A stretch of 64,000 nucleotides of DNA from Camellia lanceoleosa (GCA_025200525.1 CM045762.1:30646196-30710195), one strand, 5' to 3'; counted from the first letter of the stretch, positions 35,116 through 46,884 are shown. Notes: generated by a model not told the origin, from the sequence alone. Translations and numbers: made by a program.

Positions 35116-36465
35116 TTTGAGCGAAGGCCCTATTTTCAGCAGATTTTGTGAAGTATTTCAAAGTGCATTTTTGCATCCTCATTACATCCTAAGCATTTCT
35201 AGGTCATGAGTAAAACACAATATGGGGATAAAGACTTAGAAACACACTAAGAATGAAACAAAATACGTTAAGTACTATCCGGGTGTGTGTTTCAAGTACA
35301 TATCTGTTATGTTTGTGTAAGTCACGCGCTATAAGCCCTTTGATTTGTTTGCTCTATCTATCTGCCTCTGGAGCCATCTGTGAGTAATAACTTAATAAAG
35401 CTATGTTCAACTTAATTTATTTTCTGTATGAAGAATTAAGATCTATTTTATGACATGTTATATTTTGTACAATGATTGTCTAAGTTTCTGAAAGGTATTC
35501 ATGGCATCCTTAGTACAACACCCTTGTCTAGGGGTAACAATACTGTGGTTTATGAGCACAAGGCCCTTTCTTGAGGGTAACAATACTGTGGCTTAAGCAT
35601 GTTATCTGCTATTGGTAACGAAGGTTCCTCTATGGAACTGGCAAATATGACTCTTAATGCTCTGTATTCGATTTGTTAGAGCTAATGATGTACCATGTAA
35701 GATCAAGCATGAACTTTGATTTCAGTCTATGATTTGAACAAGAATGTGAATAAGAATCTGTTTCTGATATGAAGTCTGTTTTCTGAATCTGATATGGGAC
35801 ATCATTAAGTTAAACCCTTTACTCTGTTATTATTCACTGAGCTTCCGCTGACTCCATTATTTATGTATGTAGATGACCAGACGCGTGACCAAGCTCAAAG
35901 TTGATGACCTGGAGCTTATGTTTTGTTAGCCAGCCCTTGTGGCTCCTAGAGAGGTTCTCGTTGGTAGAAGTCACATTCTTATTTTGTTTTTGTCTATCTG
36001 TACTTAAGGCTAAGTCCCTTATGACATTGTCTGTATGGTGATGCATGACATATGGAAGTTTGACTTCATATATATATATATATAAGTTTTAAATTTTCTG
36101 TCTCATGTATGTCTACACAGTTCTATAGACATTGTATTTTATATATTTGCTTCAGCAGCCCCTTATATTTTGGTGATTTTGTTTCGAGACCTTTGATAAT
36201 CCAAGGATTATTGGTTGGTTACGATGCTAAACCTATATGGGCGGGTTTGGGTTGTGACACAACACCTGGATCATTATGTGTGAGCAGTAATACTTCATTT
36301 CCCCTAAGCAGTCATAGTTCAAGTCTGAGACTACTATTGACTTTGGAGTAGAGGTTATCGTTTCATTAATGAAGGTTCAATGCAGAGCACACTTTCATGA
36401 TGTATACTAGTCTATCTTTGTTTGATAATCTCTTTTGTTTTTGTTGATATTAAAATGAGTGGGGG

Positions 36466-36886
36466 ATTATTGGGCAATTTTAATATATTTTATTTATTTA
36501 TTTATATTTCTTATCCATGAATGAAGGTTATTTGGAAGGTCATGAGCTTGGTGGTGAGTTAATATTTGGAAGTTTTGGGATTTTTCCTTTTCTCTAGTTT
36601 AATGATAATTATTTTTAGGATATTTTGTAAGGTCCTAATAGTCTATATATTGTTCCTCTCATCTATTATTTTCTAGACCAACTATTTTTACACTTGAGAG
36701 ATTACTAGCCAAAAGAAGGGTGTTTTTCTTAATGGAGCTTTGGGTACACCATCTTGTGCAGAGTTGGCTTGAACCATATGATAAGTGGTCGTACTGTTGT
36801 ATCCTGGAGGGGGACAAGTCAGAGTTTAGTGCCTGCTACATCGGTATTTAGTTTTTTCCTACCGCAGTGAACTTTATCCTCTTAAA
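36466..36886 (+). repeat. 3' LTR of the Copia element
   Basis: Homologous to 29614-30046. It follows a purine tract. The outer end is uncertain by a few bases and no clear target duplication was found. Confidence 0.8.
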
Positions 36887-37842
36887 GAAAATGAGATATC
36901 CGTATATTAAATTAATCTATTTATATTTTATTTTCTTTATATTATTTATTAATAAAATATAATTCTTATGATATTTTTTTTAATATAAACCAAAATGAAT
37001 TCTTGAGAAGGCGTTAGGATCCTCTAGAGTGATCCATCTAGAGTGATCTCCTAGAGTGAATGAGATAGATCCGACACGTGTCCCGCTAATGGAATGAAAG
37101 GTTGAGATTAATCCTCACCAAAACGACGTCGTTTTGGTGGAGGAAATTATAAAAAAAAAAAAAAAAAAAAAGAAAGAAAGAAGAAAAAACGTGAACAAAA
37201 TGAGAAAGAAGCTTCAAACTGTATCATCATCATGGATTTTGATCTGTGAGATCTAGATAAAAAAGAAGATTAAATCAGTTCGATAATAAGATTGATTTAG
37301 ATATGCATCATCATCATCATCAAAAGATTAAAAAAAAGAGGCTTCAAACTATATTATTATCATGGATTTTGATATGTGAAATCTAAATAAATAAAAAAGA
37401 AGATTAAATCGATTCAATAATAAAATTGATTCAGATATGTATCATCATCATCATCATCAAAAGATTGAAGAAAACCCGTGAACAAAATGAGAAAGAGGCT
37501 TCCAAAGATTAAATCGATTTGTCGATAATAAGTAGGGGTGGGTGCGGATCGGTTGCGGCCACGAAACCTCCAATCCGCCATCTGTCTGCCAAATTGGCAG
37601 ATTGGAAAAAATCAATCAGCATCCGTCTGCCAATCCGGCGGATGCAGATTTGGCGAATTGACGGATTGACGGATGGATGCGAATCGGTTTGGCGGTTTGA
37701 AATTTTATAAATTTTTGACATACAAAAAAAAAATATATATATATCTAATCTCAAATTTCAATAAAAAAATTTCAAAATTCACATCATAGATTATGTGTAC
37801 AGAGTTTTTGTTGGAAAGATAATGAGGGAATGCTGCACTAAC

Positions 37843-39309
37843 CTATTGCCCAAAGTAGAGTGCAATTTAATGATGATTTCTTCTTCTTCAGAAGATATGT
37901 TGCCTTTCTTTAAGTCAGATCTCAAGTAGTTAATCCATCTTAGTTTGCAGCTTTTCCCACACCTAAGTAACCCTTCAAAACCATAAATAAAAAATATAAG
38001 ACATACCAAATCTATTGTATTGCTTAGCTATTGCACTGCTGTTGTGACATACCAAATCTAAATTGTATTGCATTTTTTTTATAGCACAGAATATGTAAGA
38101 CAGAGTATACAAACAAATTACAATAAGGTTAAGCACACATAGGCTCAACCATCCATCAGAGACATTGAAGATCAAATGATTTTCATATGTCATATGCAAT
38201 TTTCTCATATGCCATCATATGCAATTTTCTCATCAGAGTAATCTTCTTATCTTTTTATTGTTATTTCTAAAACCATAAAATATTTATTAAGCATATATCA
38301 AGCAACGTTAAGGAGACTTGAACTCAAAACATGTTGCTTCAAAAGTCTCACAGGTAAGCCATACGAGTCAGGATCCTCTAGAGTGATTTTTCGTAAAGTG
38401 ATTGCAAAGTAATAAGATTAGGTTTTGAGAGTTGAAAGGTCAAATAATTAGATATCCTCAATTTTGTCAAAATTAATTCTCCGTCATTTAAAAAATTACT
38501 CTAAAAACACTTTACGAAAAATCACTGTAGACAATCATGATTCAAGCTATACCCCTTTGAGCCAAATGATCTCATACTTAATCACACATGAAACTCAACT
38601 AAAACCACAAAGAATTTCACTAAGATTCTGAAAAAGACTTAAAATAAAGAATGAGACTTAAAAACAATTTCTAATCACAACTTTATTGGATATTTTTTAA
38701 TAAGTAATATATAATTACTAAAATTAAAAAAAAAATATATATATATAATAGGAAAAAAAAAAGAAGAAGAAAAAAACCATCGTTGCAACAACGTAATTGG
38801 AGAGAATTGACAAACGTTCACAGTAGTGGATTGACCTTATTATCTACCATGAATTGAGCCTAAAGAATCCACCAACAAAATTTGGTAGCTTTCCTTATCT
38901 AAAAAATAATTTTAAAAAATAAAAATAAAAAATTGTTAACTTAATTTATTGCAAGATTCATAATTTGGTCAAAACCTACAAAGTGATGTTTGGCCAAAGC
39001 CAAACAAAGAAAGAAAAAGTTCCCAAAATCAAATCATAATGAGATACGAAATATTTGTCAATCTATTTCTTTCTATTGAAAACTTATATTGATAAGACAA
39101 AGACGAAAAGCAACCCTCTCAACTTACATATATAAGTTTGATACAGTGAAATGTAAAGAAGAGTAGAAAATCTCACCAGCATTCTTGGGCATAGACCTCC
39201 AAGAACATTCCCCATTAGCTTGAATGTACTTGGTCAAGATCTCATCTTCTTTTGCAGTCCATCTCTCCCTTTTCAACCCCACTTTCTCACAGCAAGGTGC
39301 TCTTTCCAT
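37843..39309 (-). pseudogene. R2R3-MYB gene fragment, exons 1-2 only (subgroup-7-like)
   Basis: Exon 1 is 39177-39309 (133 bp, start ATG at 39309, [17 protein letters not shown]), ending in GCTG|gtgag. The intron is 37973-39176 (1204 bp). Exon 2 is 37843-37972 (130 bp), with acceptor gaag|GG and donor ATAG|gttag. These exon lengths and phases are the standard ones for plant R2R3-MYB genes. The frame is fully open, covering repeat R2 and the first part of R3 ([14 protein letters not shown], then GNISSEEEE). The N-terminus and PKNAG junction resemble flavonol-regulating subgroup 7 (MYB11/12/111). Exon 3, with the last R3 helix and activation region, is absent: only about 310 bp remain before the transposon end. 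G-E-C-S-W replaces the usual G-E-G-S-W. So this is a captured fragment, not a working factor, though it could be transcribed. Confidence 0.85.
38370..38545. mobile_element. MITE inside the captured MYB intron
   Basis: Terminal inverted repeats of about 33 bp: left aggatcctctagagtg then atttttcgtaaagtg, right its inverse ending ctgtagacaatcatg. The left end shares aggatcctctagagtga with the border at 37016. Confidence 0.7.
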
Positions 39310-39408
39310 TTTAGTCTAAAAAAAACACACACTTGATCACCCAACTCACTCAAGGTCTGTACTCCACTTCTCAGATAAATGGTAGAAGAGAGAGAAAAAT
39401 GTAGTAGA

Positions 39409-39410
<2 letters not shown>

Positions 39411-39450
<40 letters not shown>
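39411..39450. repeat. (GA)n microsatellite
   Basis: About 20 GA units in the region upstream of the captured MYB exon 1; on the MYB strand it reads (CT)n, as often seen in plant 5' leaders. Confidence 0.9.
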
Positions 39451-39452
<2 letters not shown>

Positions 39453-39551
39453 CCTCAGTGGAGTAGATCGATCGTCGTTCAGTGCAAGCAAATCATCGAT
39501 CAGAAGTGTAGATCGTCGGCCGGAGGTTACCGTCGGACGGTAGGGTATGGT

Positions 39552-39599
<48 letters not shown>
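39552..39599. repeat. Second (GA)n microsatellite
   Basis: About 23 GA units with one interruption, 100 bp from the first tract, also within the hAT-like element. Confidence 0.9.
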
Positions 39600-39601
<2 letters not shown>

Positions 39602-40559
39602 TCAGCGTGTTGGTCTGTGAAGGAATTATGGCCAATTCTAAACAAAAGGGGACTGATGCATGTATAAATTTGGGGGGAAAAACGAAGGAAAAAAGAAAGG
39701 CATGGACGGGTTGGGTTTGCGGAGTAAAATGGCGGATCACCCGCCACCCGACCCAAACCCAAAAAACTTAAAATAGTCGGCCCGCACTCGTCTGCTAAGT
39801 ACCATGCATCTATCCATTTGTCGTCGCGTCGGGTCGGGTCGGGTGGTTATGGCGAGTTAGGTCATCCGCTGCACAACCCTAATAATAAGATTGATTCAGA
39901 TTTGTATCATCATCATCATCATCAAAAGATTGATCCAGATATGTATTTCTATATGCATATATGTATATTTACAGACCCTGCGAAGAAGATTAAATTGATT
40001 CGATAATAAAATTGATTCAGATCTTTATCAACATCATCATCAAAAGATTGATTCAGATATGTATTTCTATATGCATATATGTATATTTACAGACCCCATA
40101 GTGCAAGCACCAAAGATTGATTCAAATCTGTATCATTGTCATCGCCATCATCAAAATCAAAATGAGCAACAAAATCAGCAGATCCGATCAATGGACATGG
40201 AGATCGGCGAAGGAGATCGGTGACAGAAGATCTTCCATGGCTGACTTGAACAAGGGTTGTTCATCATCATCATCAAGAACAAGAACCACTTACTATTCAC
40301 TTGAATCAAAAGATTTCTAAAATGAAGTAGAGTCTTAACTCAAAATCAAAGCTCTGTCCCTTCTCTTGATTTGGTCCCTTCTCTCTCTCTCTCTAACTCT
40401 TCCATGAACTAGTGAAAGACAACTCAGAAAGTTAATTTCTATTTTTTTTTTATTTTTTAAAATTACTAACCAAAATAATGTCGTTTTGATTAATTTTATT
40501 TTGAACCGTTGAATCACTCATTTCAAGGATCATTTCAGGAAATCCCGATCCTGATCCTT

Positions 40560-42899
40560 GAGAAGAGGAGGTGTGGGGACTCTTCATTAAAAAGAAGTGT
40601 CCTAGTAGATGTCTAATCAGATCCATTTTGGTTGACTAAAAGCATCATTGCAAAATCTTTTCTTGATTCTAAACTCACAGATGAAATTAATGACAAGTAT
40701 CTAAACATGGTCCAATAATTTATTCACTGAAGGTAAGAGGGGGCCATCTTGTATTATTCATCCCTTTGAGCAAGATTAAAAATATTAAAATTAATAGAAT
40801 TAGTATGAAAATATAAAGATAAATAAAAAAAACAAATATACATTTTACTGTAAAATATATAATACTAATTTTTTATTCATATAATTTACAAATTATTGAT
40901 AAAAAATAGGTCAAGTGTTGTGGGTATTAAAATATAAAGATAGCTCAATGTAATTATATTAAAATTATAATTTTTTTTATATTTTTTAAAATTTCAAGGA
41001 GGTTTGTGTAATTTACATTTAAAAAAAAATAATAATAATAGTAAGATGCATGGTAAGATTTGATTTGAACTTATATATCATCATTCACTAAAAGAATAAG
41101 TCATTCACTAATTTCATAAAACTTCTAATCTTACAAACAAATTTCACTTCAGAAAACACAATCTTAAAGTTTTGTCATTGACCAGATAACATTTTGTTGT
41201 ATTCATTAAAAGATTTCACAAAACATTGGAATGTGAATGACCATTCCTGTATCATTTGATTTTACATTAATTCCAATCTTATCTTGATTTCTGTTCCCTC
41301 TTATTGTTAAAAATTTAGCCTAACAATGAGATGACTAGAGAAAATTATGAAAAATCCTAGAAAAATTGATTTTTCTTCTTGGTAGAAACACTTAGGACTT
41401 AAACAGAAGCTTATGAATGAGAAACGTTAAGGATCACAAATTGCTGCTGTGTTCCATACACATTCTTTTGTGCCCAAAATAAAATAACAAAATGTTCTCA
41501 TTACATCAATTGAGACAGATTTTATTTATTTTTAAAGAAAGCAACTAGGAATAGTAAGTATCTTTTTCCTTCATTTGATCGAGTTGGGTTCAATATTTGA
41601 AAAAAATACAATATGTTACATAATTTTTATATAATTACACCAATTTTGCTAAATAGACCGAAATTAATACAAATAATGTGACACACAAAAATAAACAAGA
41701 AAAAAAATATATATTTTAGTGTAAAAAAAAAATCACATTAGTTTTTTCATTCATATATGACTAACAAATTATTGATAAAAAAAACTTAAATATTATATAA
41801 ATTAAAATCTTAATATTTAATGTAATTATGTTAAAATTGTGATTTACTATATTATTTTTAAATATATTGCCTTAATGATTCTGAGAAGAGAAAAAAAAAA
41901 TTGTAAGGGGAAGAAAGAAACTTCTGGAGAACTTTATTTACTAAAAAAAAATAGTATTTCATTGGGAGAGTACTAAGAATTGTTGGATAAGTTTCAAATA
42001 AGAACAAAAAAGTGTTGATTTCATTCAACAGTATGCCTAATTAAATTACAGCCACACAGAAAAATACACATAAAGTAAGAATTTTAAAAGGTTGGCCGAT
42101 GATAAAAATTCAAAATCTCAAGTTTAAATTTGTCAATTGGCCATTGAAAGTTTGGACCCCAGAAGACTAAGCTGGGCAGGAGATACATGAATTAAAAAAA
42201 ATACAGTAACACATGAGATAATAAACAAAGATAGTAAAGGTTCATTATTACTAATAGTTGGAGAGATTGGTATAATTAATTTAAAAAAAATATATGATCA
42301 TTATATTCTTATTGCTAAAATATCATAATGAGTTGATGCAAAGAAGCATATGGAATGAAAGGAAAACCAAAAAAAAAAAAAAAAAATTAATAAAATCAAA
42401 GGACACCATAGAAATGAGAAATATTTCTCTCAATTTTGTTACTCTAACAGTAACTAAATAGTTCCAACGGCTTACAATTAAATTTATAACAAATAATGCT
42501 TAATCATCATGCTTCAAATCAAGTCAAAATTACATAATATAATTTTTTTCCCTCCAAAAATAGAAAAATTAGTTAGGCTCAAATTTAGAGTCTTAAAAAA
42601 AATGTTTTTATTTATACCCCAAAATTAAGCATTTGATATCTTTTCAAATATAGTAAAAAAATTTAATTCAAAGGCTAAAATAGAATTCATCCAAAATTAA
42701 GCACAAATCACCATGTTGTCGAACTTGTTAAACTGTTTTGAACCGAATATGCTTGTTTTGGGTCTAATCCAACAGCCTTGAAAAATCAAAAGCAGTGAAA
42801 TTATAATTTTATTATCAAATGGTTAAACTACTCGATAAACTTGATATCAATCACCACTGTATCATGGAGCCACTTGTTTTTGCTCCCATTTGCATTTTT
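40560..42899. other. AT-rich intergenic DNA with a dispersed duplicate
   Basis: No gene seen. About 40790-41035 and 41660-41885 are two diverged copies of one sequence (shared order: ttactgtaaaatat-like, tcattcatat, acaaattattgataaaaaa, aatgtaattat-ttaaaatt). Several A/T homopolymer runs, one at 42369-42386. Confidence 0.6.
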
Positions 42900-43012
42900 G
42901 TCATGATGCTTATAGTATGATTCATTTTATTTTCCTTTTATTGATGTTCCATGTAAAATTCTACCTTAATTCTTATTTAATAAAGATTTCTTTTTACTGA
43001 TAAAAAAAAGTC
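42900..43012 (+). mobile_element. Probable LINE 3' end, truncated
   Basis: Ends aataaagatttctttttactgataaaaaaaa (split here as aataaagatttc + tttttactgat + A8), the typical tail of plant L1 elements. The 5' boundary is a guess and there is no coding part. Confidence 0.4.
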
Positions 43013-45309
43013 TATCTTCCCTTAATATAAAATTGGGTAATAAATTACACACGATGTACACATTACATGATGCATGCATTCAAGTGGAATTGACATGTAG
43101 CTTGAATTTAGGAAACAAGGTGCAAGGGCAAATATGGTATTTACCTATAGATTTCAATGTAACTTGCAAAAAGTGAGGGAAGGATAAAGGAAACCAGATG
43201 GGCAACAACAAAAACATCACTAACAGCAGTACAATGGGATCTTAATTAGTATCATTAAGCATTATCACCAATACTGTTGGTGATGGTAATGACAGTGGTG
43301 AAAATTGATATTCTCACAGCATTATTCTTCAAACAAACGATCAAGTTTGAATCGTAATGTGACATGTGGCGGCAATTAAGTCCTTAATTTTTTGTTTTGA
43401 TTATGTGGGTTCTTTTAATTGGGGGGGATTTAGAACCTTTCATGTCTTCATTTGTGAAGTTACATGCTCATCCCACCTTATAGTATACCAAAATCTTTGA
43501 TAGTCAACCAGATCTTAAGAATATGATACATGTCCAGGTGAGAAAAAAAAAAAAAAAAAAAAAAAAATTTCAAATGTTGGTTTTTTTCTTCTTTCACAAG
43601 TGCACATCATATGCATCTTATGCAAAAATAATTTCTTTCACAAAATGTATAATTTTTGTCACAAAAAATATAATTTTTTTTCTTCAAAAAAAATGTAATT
43701 TTTACTTCTCTCAAAATGTATAACTTCTCTAAAAAAAGGTATAACTTTAGTTATACATGATTTTTAAGTGCACATTATAATTTCAAAATTTATAATTTTC
43801 ATCACAAAAATCATAATTTTTATCTAACAAAATGTATAACTTCTCACACAAAAAGTATAACTTTTACATTATAACCTCTCCCAAATATATTTAAGTAAAA
43901 TGATTTACAAACATAAAATTTGTACAAAATTTTATACCAAAATAATGTAGTAATGCCATTGTTGTATAAAATTCACATTGATGGACCTTTATTACATTTT
44001 TGAAATGATAAGATCCATCACATCATTCCATATAAAAAATGTAGAGGCTAGATTCAAGAAGCAAGAATAAAATTATCTGAAAAATTACTCAAAAAAATAT
44101 GTCTATAGACTACGTTTATTTTGTATATCCTACATCATATTAATTTTGAATCTATACTATACAATTTATTTTTGGAACGTATAAATTTTTTGAATAGATA
44201 CCATTTTCTTTATATAAAGTCTGTTTGTAACTTTATTTTATTTTTTTTTTGGATCGGCAAAGAAAAATTTCATTTAACAGTAAGAAATTAAAAGTACAGG
44301 AAGATGAAAGCATCGAGAGAGATTCGGAAGTATAAAAATACCCCTACTACTGTTACTCGCAATCATACAACCAACCCTTAAACCTCTTGATTTAAAAAAA
44401 AAAAAAAAAAAAAGTTAAGAAGAACCATTACATTTCCCGCATTTAACAATACCATTACATTGTCATCACCTTATTTATAGCATTATGTTCATCTTATTTA
44501 TGCATGTCCGCTGCTCCTACTGAAAAGAAAGAGAGACCATGAACTTGAAGTTTTGTTTTAAGTTGTATTTGGATCATGGATTAGATATGATTTTTTTCCC
44601 CCCTCCAAATCTCTACCTAATTTCAGTAGAGGCTTGTAAAACACACAATACCTTCCAAATAGTTTTTTTGTTTTTTTTGTTTTTTGATTTTTTTTTTTTT
44701 TTTTTTTGCATGGCATGACTCTACATTTTCATATAAGTTTAAAATCAGTCAAAAAAAATAAAAAAATCAGTCATTTTCTAAATAATTTTAATTCTGTTGA
44801 TCTAGTAAAAACAACAATTTCCTCCTAATAAAGAACCTCTATTAAAGGCTAGTGGCTACAAGTAGTCATCCTTCTTTATTTTTTTTTTTTAATATATAAA
44901 ATCCAATAAAAAATTTAAAGGAGACAAGTTTGTTCATCACCCTAAGCATTATGAAGATGCTAAAATCTTTTTACGTTCATCTCCCTTTTTAATTTACTAT
45001 TTTTTAACTGCACTGTCAAACGCGCCCTAACTCAAAGCTACTTGCACCAGCAACCTAGTCACTAGCTAGGTCCCAAATCATAGTGCTAAATTTGCTAATA
45101 TGCTGGATAATGATTGCTTTGATGATGATAACATACTTATAAATATTTGGGAAAAAAATAAACTGTACAATTAATGCTAATAGTACAATTAATGGATCAA
45201 GATAATTTGATGGATCAAGAAAAAAAAAATTAAAAAAAAAGAGCTAAAGCACTTTCGTTGGTCCCATATTATGTGTCCTCACTTCTGACTAGTCCCATGA
45301 TGTGATCTC
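43013..45309. other. Intergenic region upstream of the ALOG gene
   Basis: Contains long A runs (43541-43567, 44395-44413), a degenerate ~22-bp repeat zone with recurring aaaatgtataa (43600-43880), and T-rich stretches. No gene or RNA gene seen. Distal promoter elements of the ALOG gene may lie here, but nothing specific stands out. Confidence 0.5.
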
Positions 45310-45357
45310 CATCTTTCTCCTCTCCAATAATATCTTTCATCCCTCTCCTCCGAAAAA
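45310..45357 (+). promoter_or_regulatory. Pyrimidine patch upstream of the ALOG gene
   Basis: Pyrimidine-rich run (ctttctcctctccaataata then tttcatccctctcctcc) 60-100 bp before the start codon. Y-patches near the transcription start are common in plant core promoters. No convincing TATA box nearby. Confidence 0.4.
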
Positions 45358-45413
45358 ATAGAAATAAAAAAAAGACGAGAAATTCCAGAAGAACTCATTT
45401 GCATCGATCATCG

Positions 45414-45974
45414 ATGTCAGGTGAGAAAGGAAGAGGATCAGGAGAAGGATCATCGCGATCTGCTGCTGCACTTGTTGATGATGAAAATAATCAGCGTCGG
45501 CAGGTGCAGCAACCGGCTCAATTGAGCCGATACGAGTCACAAAAAAGGCGAGACTGGAACACCTTTGGGCAGTACTTGAAGAATCAAAGGCCTCCGGTAC
45601 CCATGTCTCACTGCAACTACAACCACATACTCGATTTCCTTCGCTACCTCGATCAGTTTGGGAAGACTAAAGTGCACTTACAAGGGTGTGTGTACTTTGG
45701 GCAGCCCGAGCCACCGGGTCCTTGCGCTTGCCCACTTAGGCAAGCTTGGGGAAGCCTTGATGCCCTAATCGGTAGGCTTAGAGCTGCCTATGAAGAGAAT
45801 GGTGGCTTACCGGAGTCTAATCCTTTTGCAAGTGGAGCTATACGCATTTACTTGCGCGAGGTGAGGGATTCTCAAGCAAAGGCTCGGGGAATCCCTTACA
45901 AGAAAAAGAAGAAGAAGAAGATTCAAATGAACGCCTATGATGACGCCTCAAACCCTCAGATGCAGTTATCTTGA
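45414..45974 (+). CDS. LSH10-like: ALOG-domain nuclear protein, LSH10-like
   Basis: Single-exon gene for 186 residues, the only intact host gene in the window. ALOG (DUF640, Arabidopsis LSH1 / rice G1) proteins are small plant nuclear regulators of organ boundaries, meristem and light-dependent growth; this copy's exact role is not shown. Start: ATG at 45414 (MSGEKGRG); an in-frame TTG at 45399 is not a credible start. Residues 1-36 are polar and poorly conserved. The ALOG domain is about 37-162 ([18 protein letters not shown] ... [11 protein letters not shown]). The zinc-ribbon insert keeps H88, C92, C104 and C106. Residues 163-169 are seven lysines, the family nuclear-localisation signal. 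No stop, shift or missing key residue. The short N-terminus, and the [11 protein letters not shown] end, are closest to LSH10 among those I know. No introns, as is typical of this family. Confidence 0.96.
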   Translation: MSGEKGRGSGEGSSRSAAALVDDENNQRRQVQQPAQLSRYESQKRRDWNTFGQYLKNQRPPVPMSHCNYNHILDFLRYLDQFGKTKVHLQGCVYFGQPEPPGPCACPLRQAWGSLDALIGRLRAAYEENGGLPESNPFASGAIRIYLREVRDSQAKARGIPYKKKKKKKIQMNAYDDASNPQMQLS

Positions 45975-46880
45975 TTGCTTTCAGCTTCTCAACAGAATGG
46001 TAATTTTTCCTCTAGAAGTTGGATCTTGTTGATATATAGCATGAAATTGAATTCAACTTTCATTGATATATATATATATATATATAAATTTGTGATGTTG
46101 ATGAACTGTAAGGCTTGTGCTAGATGATTATTATTGTTTTTATTTTTAGAAGTTTAGATCTGATTTGAATCCTTAAATGAGAAAATCCTAAAAAGAGGAA
46201 AAGAAATCAATATAATTGAACTATCCATTCTGTCAAGAACTGAGACATATCAGTCCCCTTCATAGAAAACCCTAGGGCAAGGGTTCCAAAACCCTAATTT
46301 GTATACTCACTTTGAGTGTAAAAATACATAGAATATCTTATGGTACTTTATTACCATATCAACTTTTACACTCACCAAGGTTAGGGACAATCATCAAAAT
46401 AGGGAGAAATAATTTAATATAAGGATGATACCATTATATCACTGGTACAGGGTATCATTATTCAATAATAAATTATTATATAAGCATAATAAATCTCGAT
46501 AAAGTATATGTGGTAGCTACAAAATTATCTTAAAATATGCATTTATACCTAAATCGAGGAATTCACTAATCCTTTTTTATTTTTGTTATTGATTAATAAT
46601 ACTGTGTGTTAATATATTGAATTTTTACTCAAAAAATAGGAGCCCATCTCATGCAAAATCACAGATTGTTAATAACCAAAGTTAAAAAATCTATTATTTT
46701 GTATGCTTACTTTTCTCTATTCTTGGCCCCTTGGGGATTCTACAAGATCTTGCGCCCTCCATGAATGGCCATTAGACATGAAATCATCAAATTATTCACA
46801 TAATTACAATTAAATGAGTCAATAAATAAGAAAAATATGTATATTTAATGAACTCAATGCTTATATATCTAATGTGTTTG
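45975..46880. other. 3' flank of the ALOG gene
   Basis: The transcript end is probably within the first few hundred bases. A (TA)n run lies at 46067-46086. No other gene seen. Confidence 0.5.
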
Positions 46881-46884
46881 TTTG

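Larger units (their letters stand above)
33679..36259. mobile_element. 2581-bp solo LTR inserted in the Copia 3' region
   Basis: Begins tgtaataatcccgacc and ends gggttgtgaca. Flanked by a perfect 5-bp duplication caaca (33674-33678 and 36260-36264). There is no gag or pol inside. Terminal wording is the mirror of the solo LTR at 55657-57779 (tgtcacgccc ... ggggtcgctataaca), so the two are related and lie in opposite orientation. It includes a 137-bp tandem duplication and a CGCTCGAGCGA-rich patch. Confidence 0.85.
29614..36886 (+). mobile_element. Old Ty1/copia LTR retrotransposon with a nested solo LTR
   Basis: Direct repeats of about 420-430 bp (29614-30046 and 36466-36886) begin attattgg and share blocks such as gagattactagccaaa. 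They look only around 80 percent identical by eye, so the insertion is older than the Tat element. Order zinc knuckle, protease, integrase, RT, RNase H defines Copia. A purine tract (gagtggggga, near 36457) precedes the 3' LTR. A 2.6-kb solo LTR is inserted between RNase H and the 3' LTR. Most of gag is missing. Exact LTR ends are uncertain by several bases. Confidence 0.88.
37533..39881. mobile_element. hAT-like element carrying MYB exons (Pack-type), 2349 bp
   Basis: Left end taggggtgggtgcggat; right end, reverse-complemented, tagggttgtgcagcggat: imperfect terminal inverted repeats. A perfect 8-bp duplication ataataag flanks it (37525-37532 and 39882-39889), the hAT signature. Both ends have GC-rich subterminal blocks (gcggatcgg, gggtcgggtcgggtgg) like those of the 25824-26735 element. 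Inside are two MYB exons with their intron, two (GA)n tracts, and a MITE. There is no transposase, so movement would need an autonomous hAT elsewhere. Confidence 0.82.
37190..40150. repeat. Tandem units of about 130 bp with (ATC)n, split by the hAT-like element
   Basis: Units contain aagattaaatcgattcgat, then aataaaattgattcagat, then (atc)n and aaaagattga. At least two full units lie at 37190-37480, a third is cut at 37532, and the array resumes at 39882-40150 with a variant unit of about 110 bp. The sequence reads continuously across the gap once 37533-39881 and one 8-bp copy are removed. Confidence 0.8.
37014..40559. mobile_element. Possible large non-autonomous DNA transposon enclosing repeats and the MYB-bearing hAT
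   Basis: Left border ttaggatcctctagagtg and right border (reverse-complemented) aaggatcaggatcggg carry similar inverted blocks further in, notably caaaacgacgtcgttttggtg on the left and caaaacgacattattttggt on the right at comparable distance. Flanking 9-mers gagaaggcg (37005-37013) and gagaagagg (40560-40568) match at 7 of 9, as an aged Mutator-type duplication might. No transposase. This is a plausible but not firm call. Confidence 0.35.

Noticed and set aside
37843..39309. Functional MYB transcription factor gene
   Set aside because: Exon 3 is missing and the fragment ends inside a hAT-like element; the DNA-binding domain would be incomplete.
45399..45413. Five-codon N-terminal extension of the ALOG gene
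   Set aside because: The extension would start at TTG (45399); the first ATG at 45414 gives a normal ALOG N-terminus.
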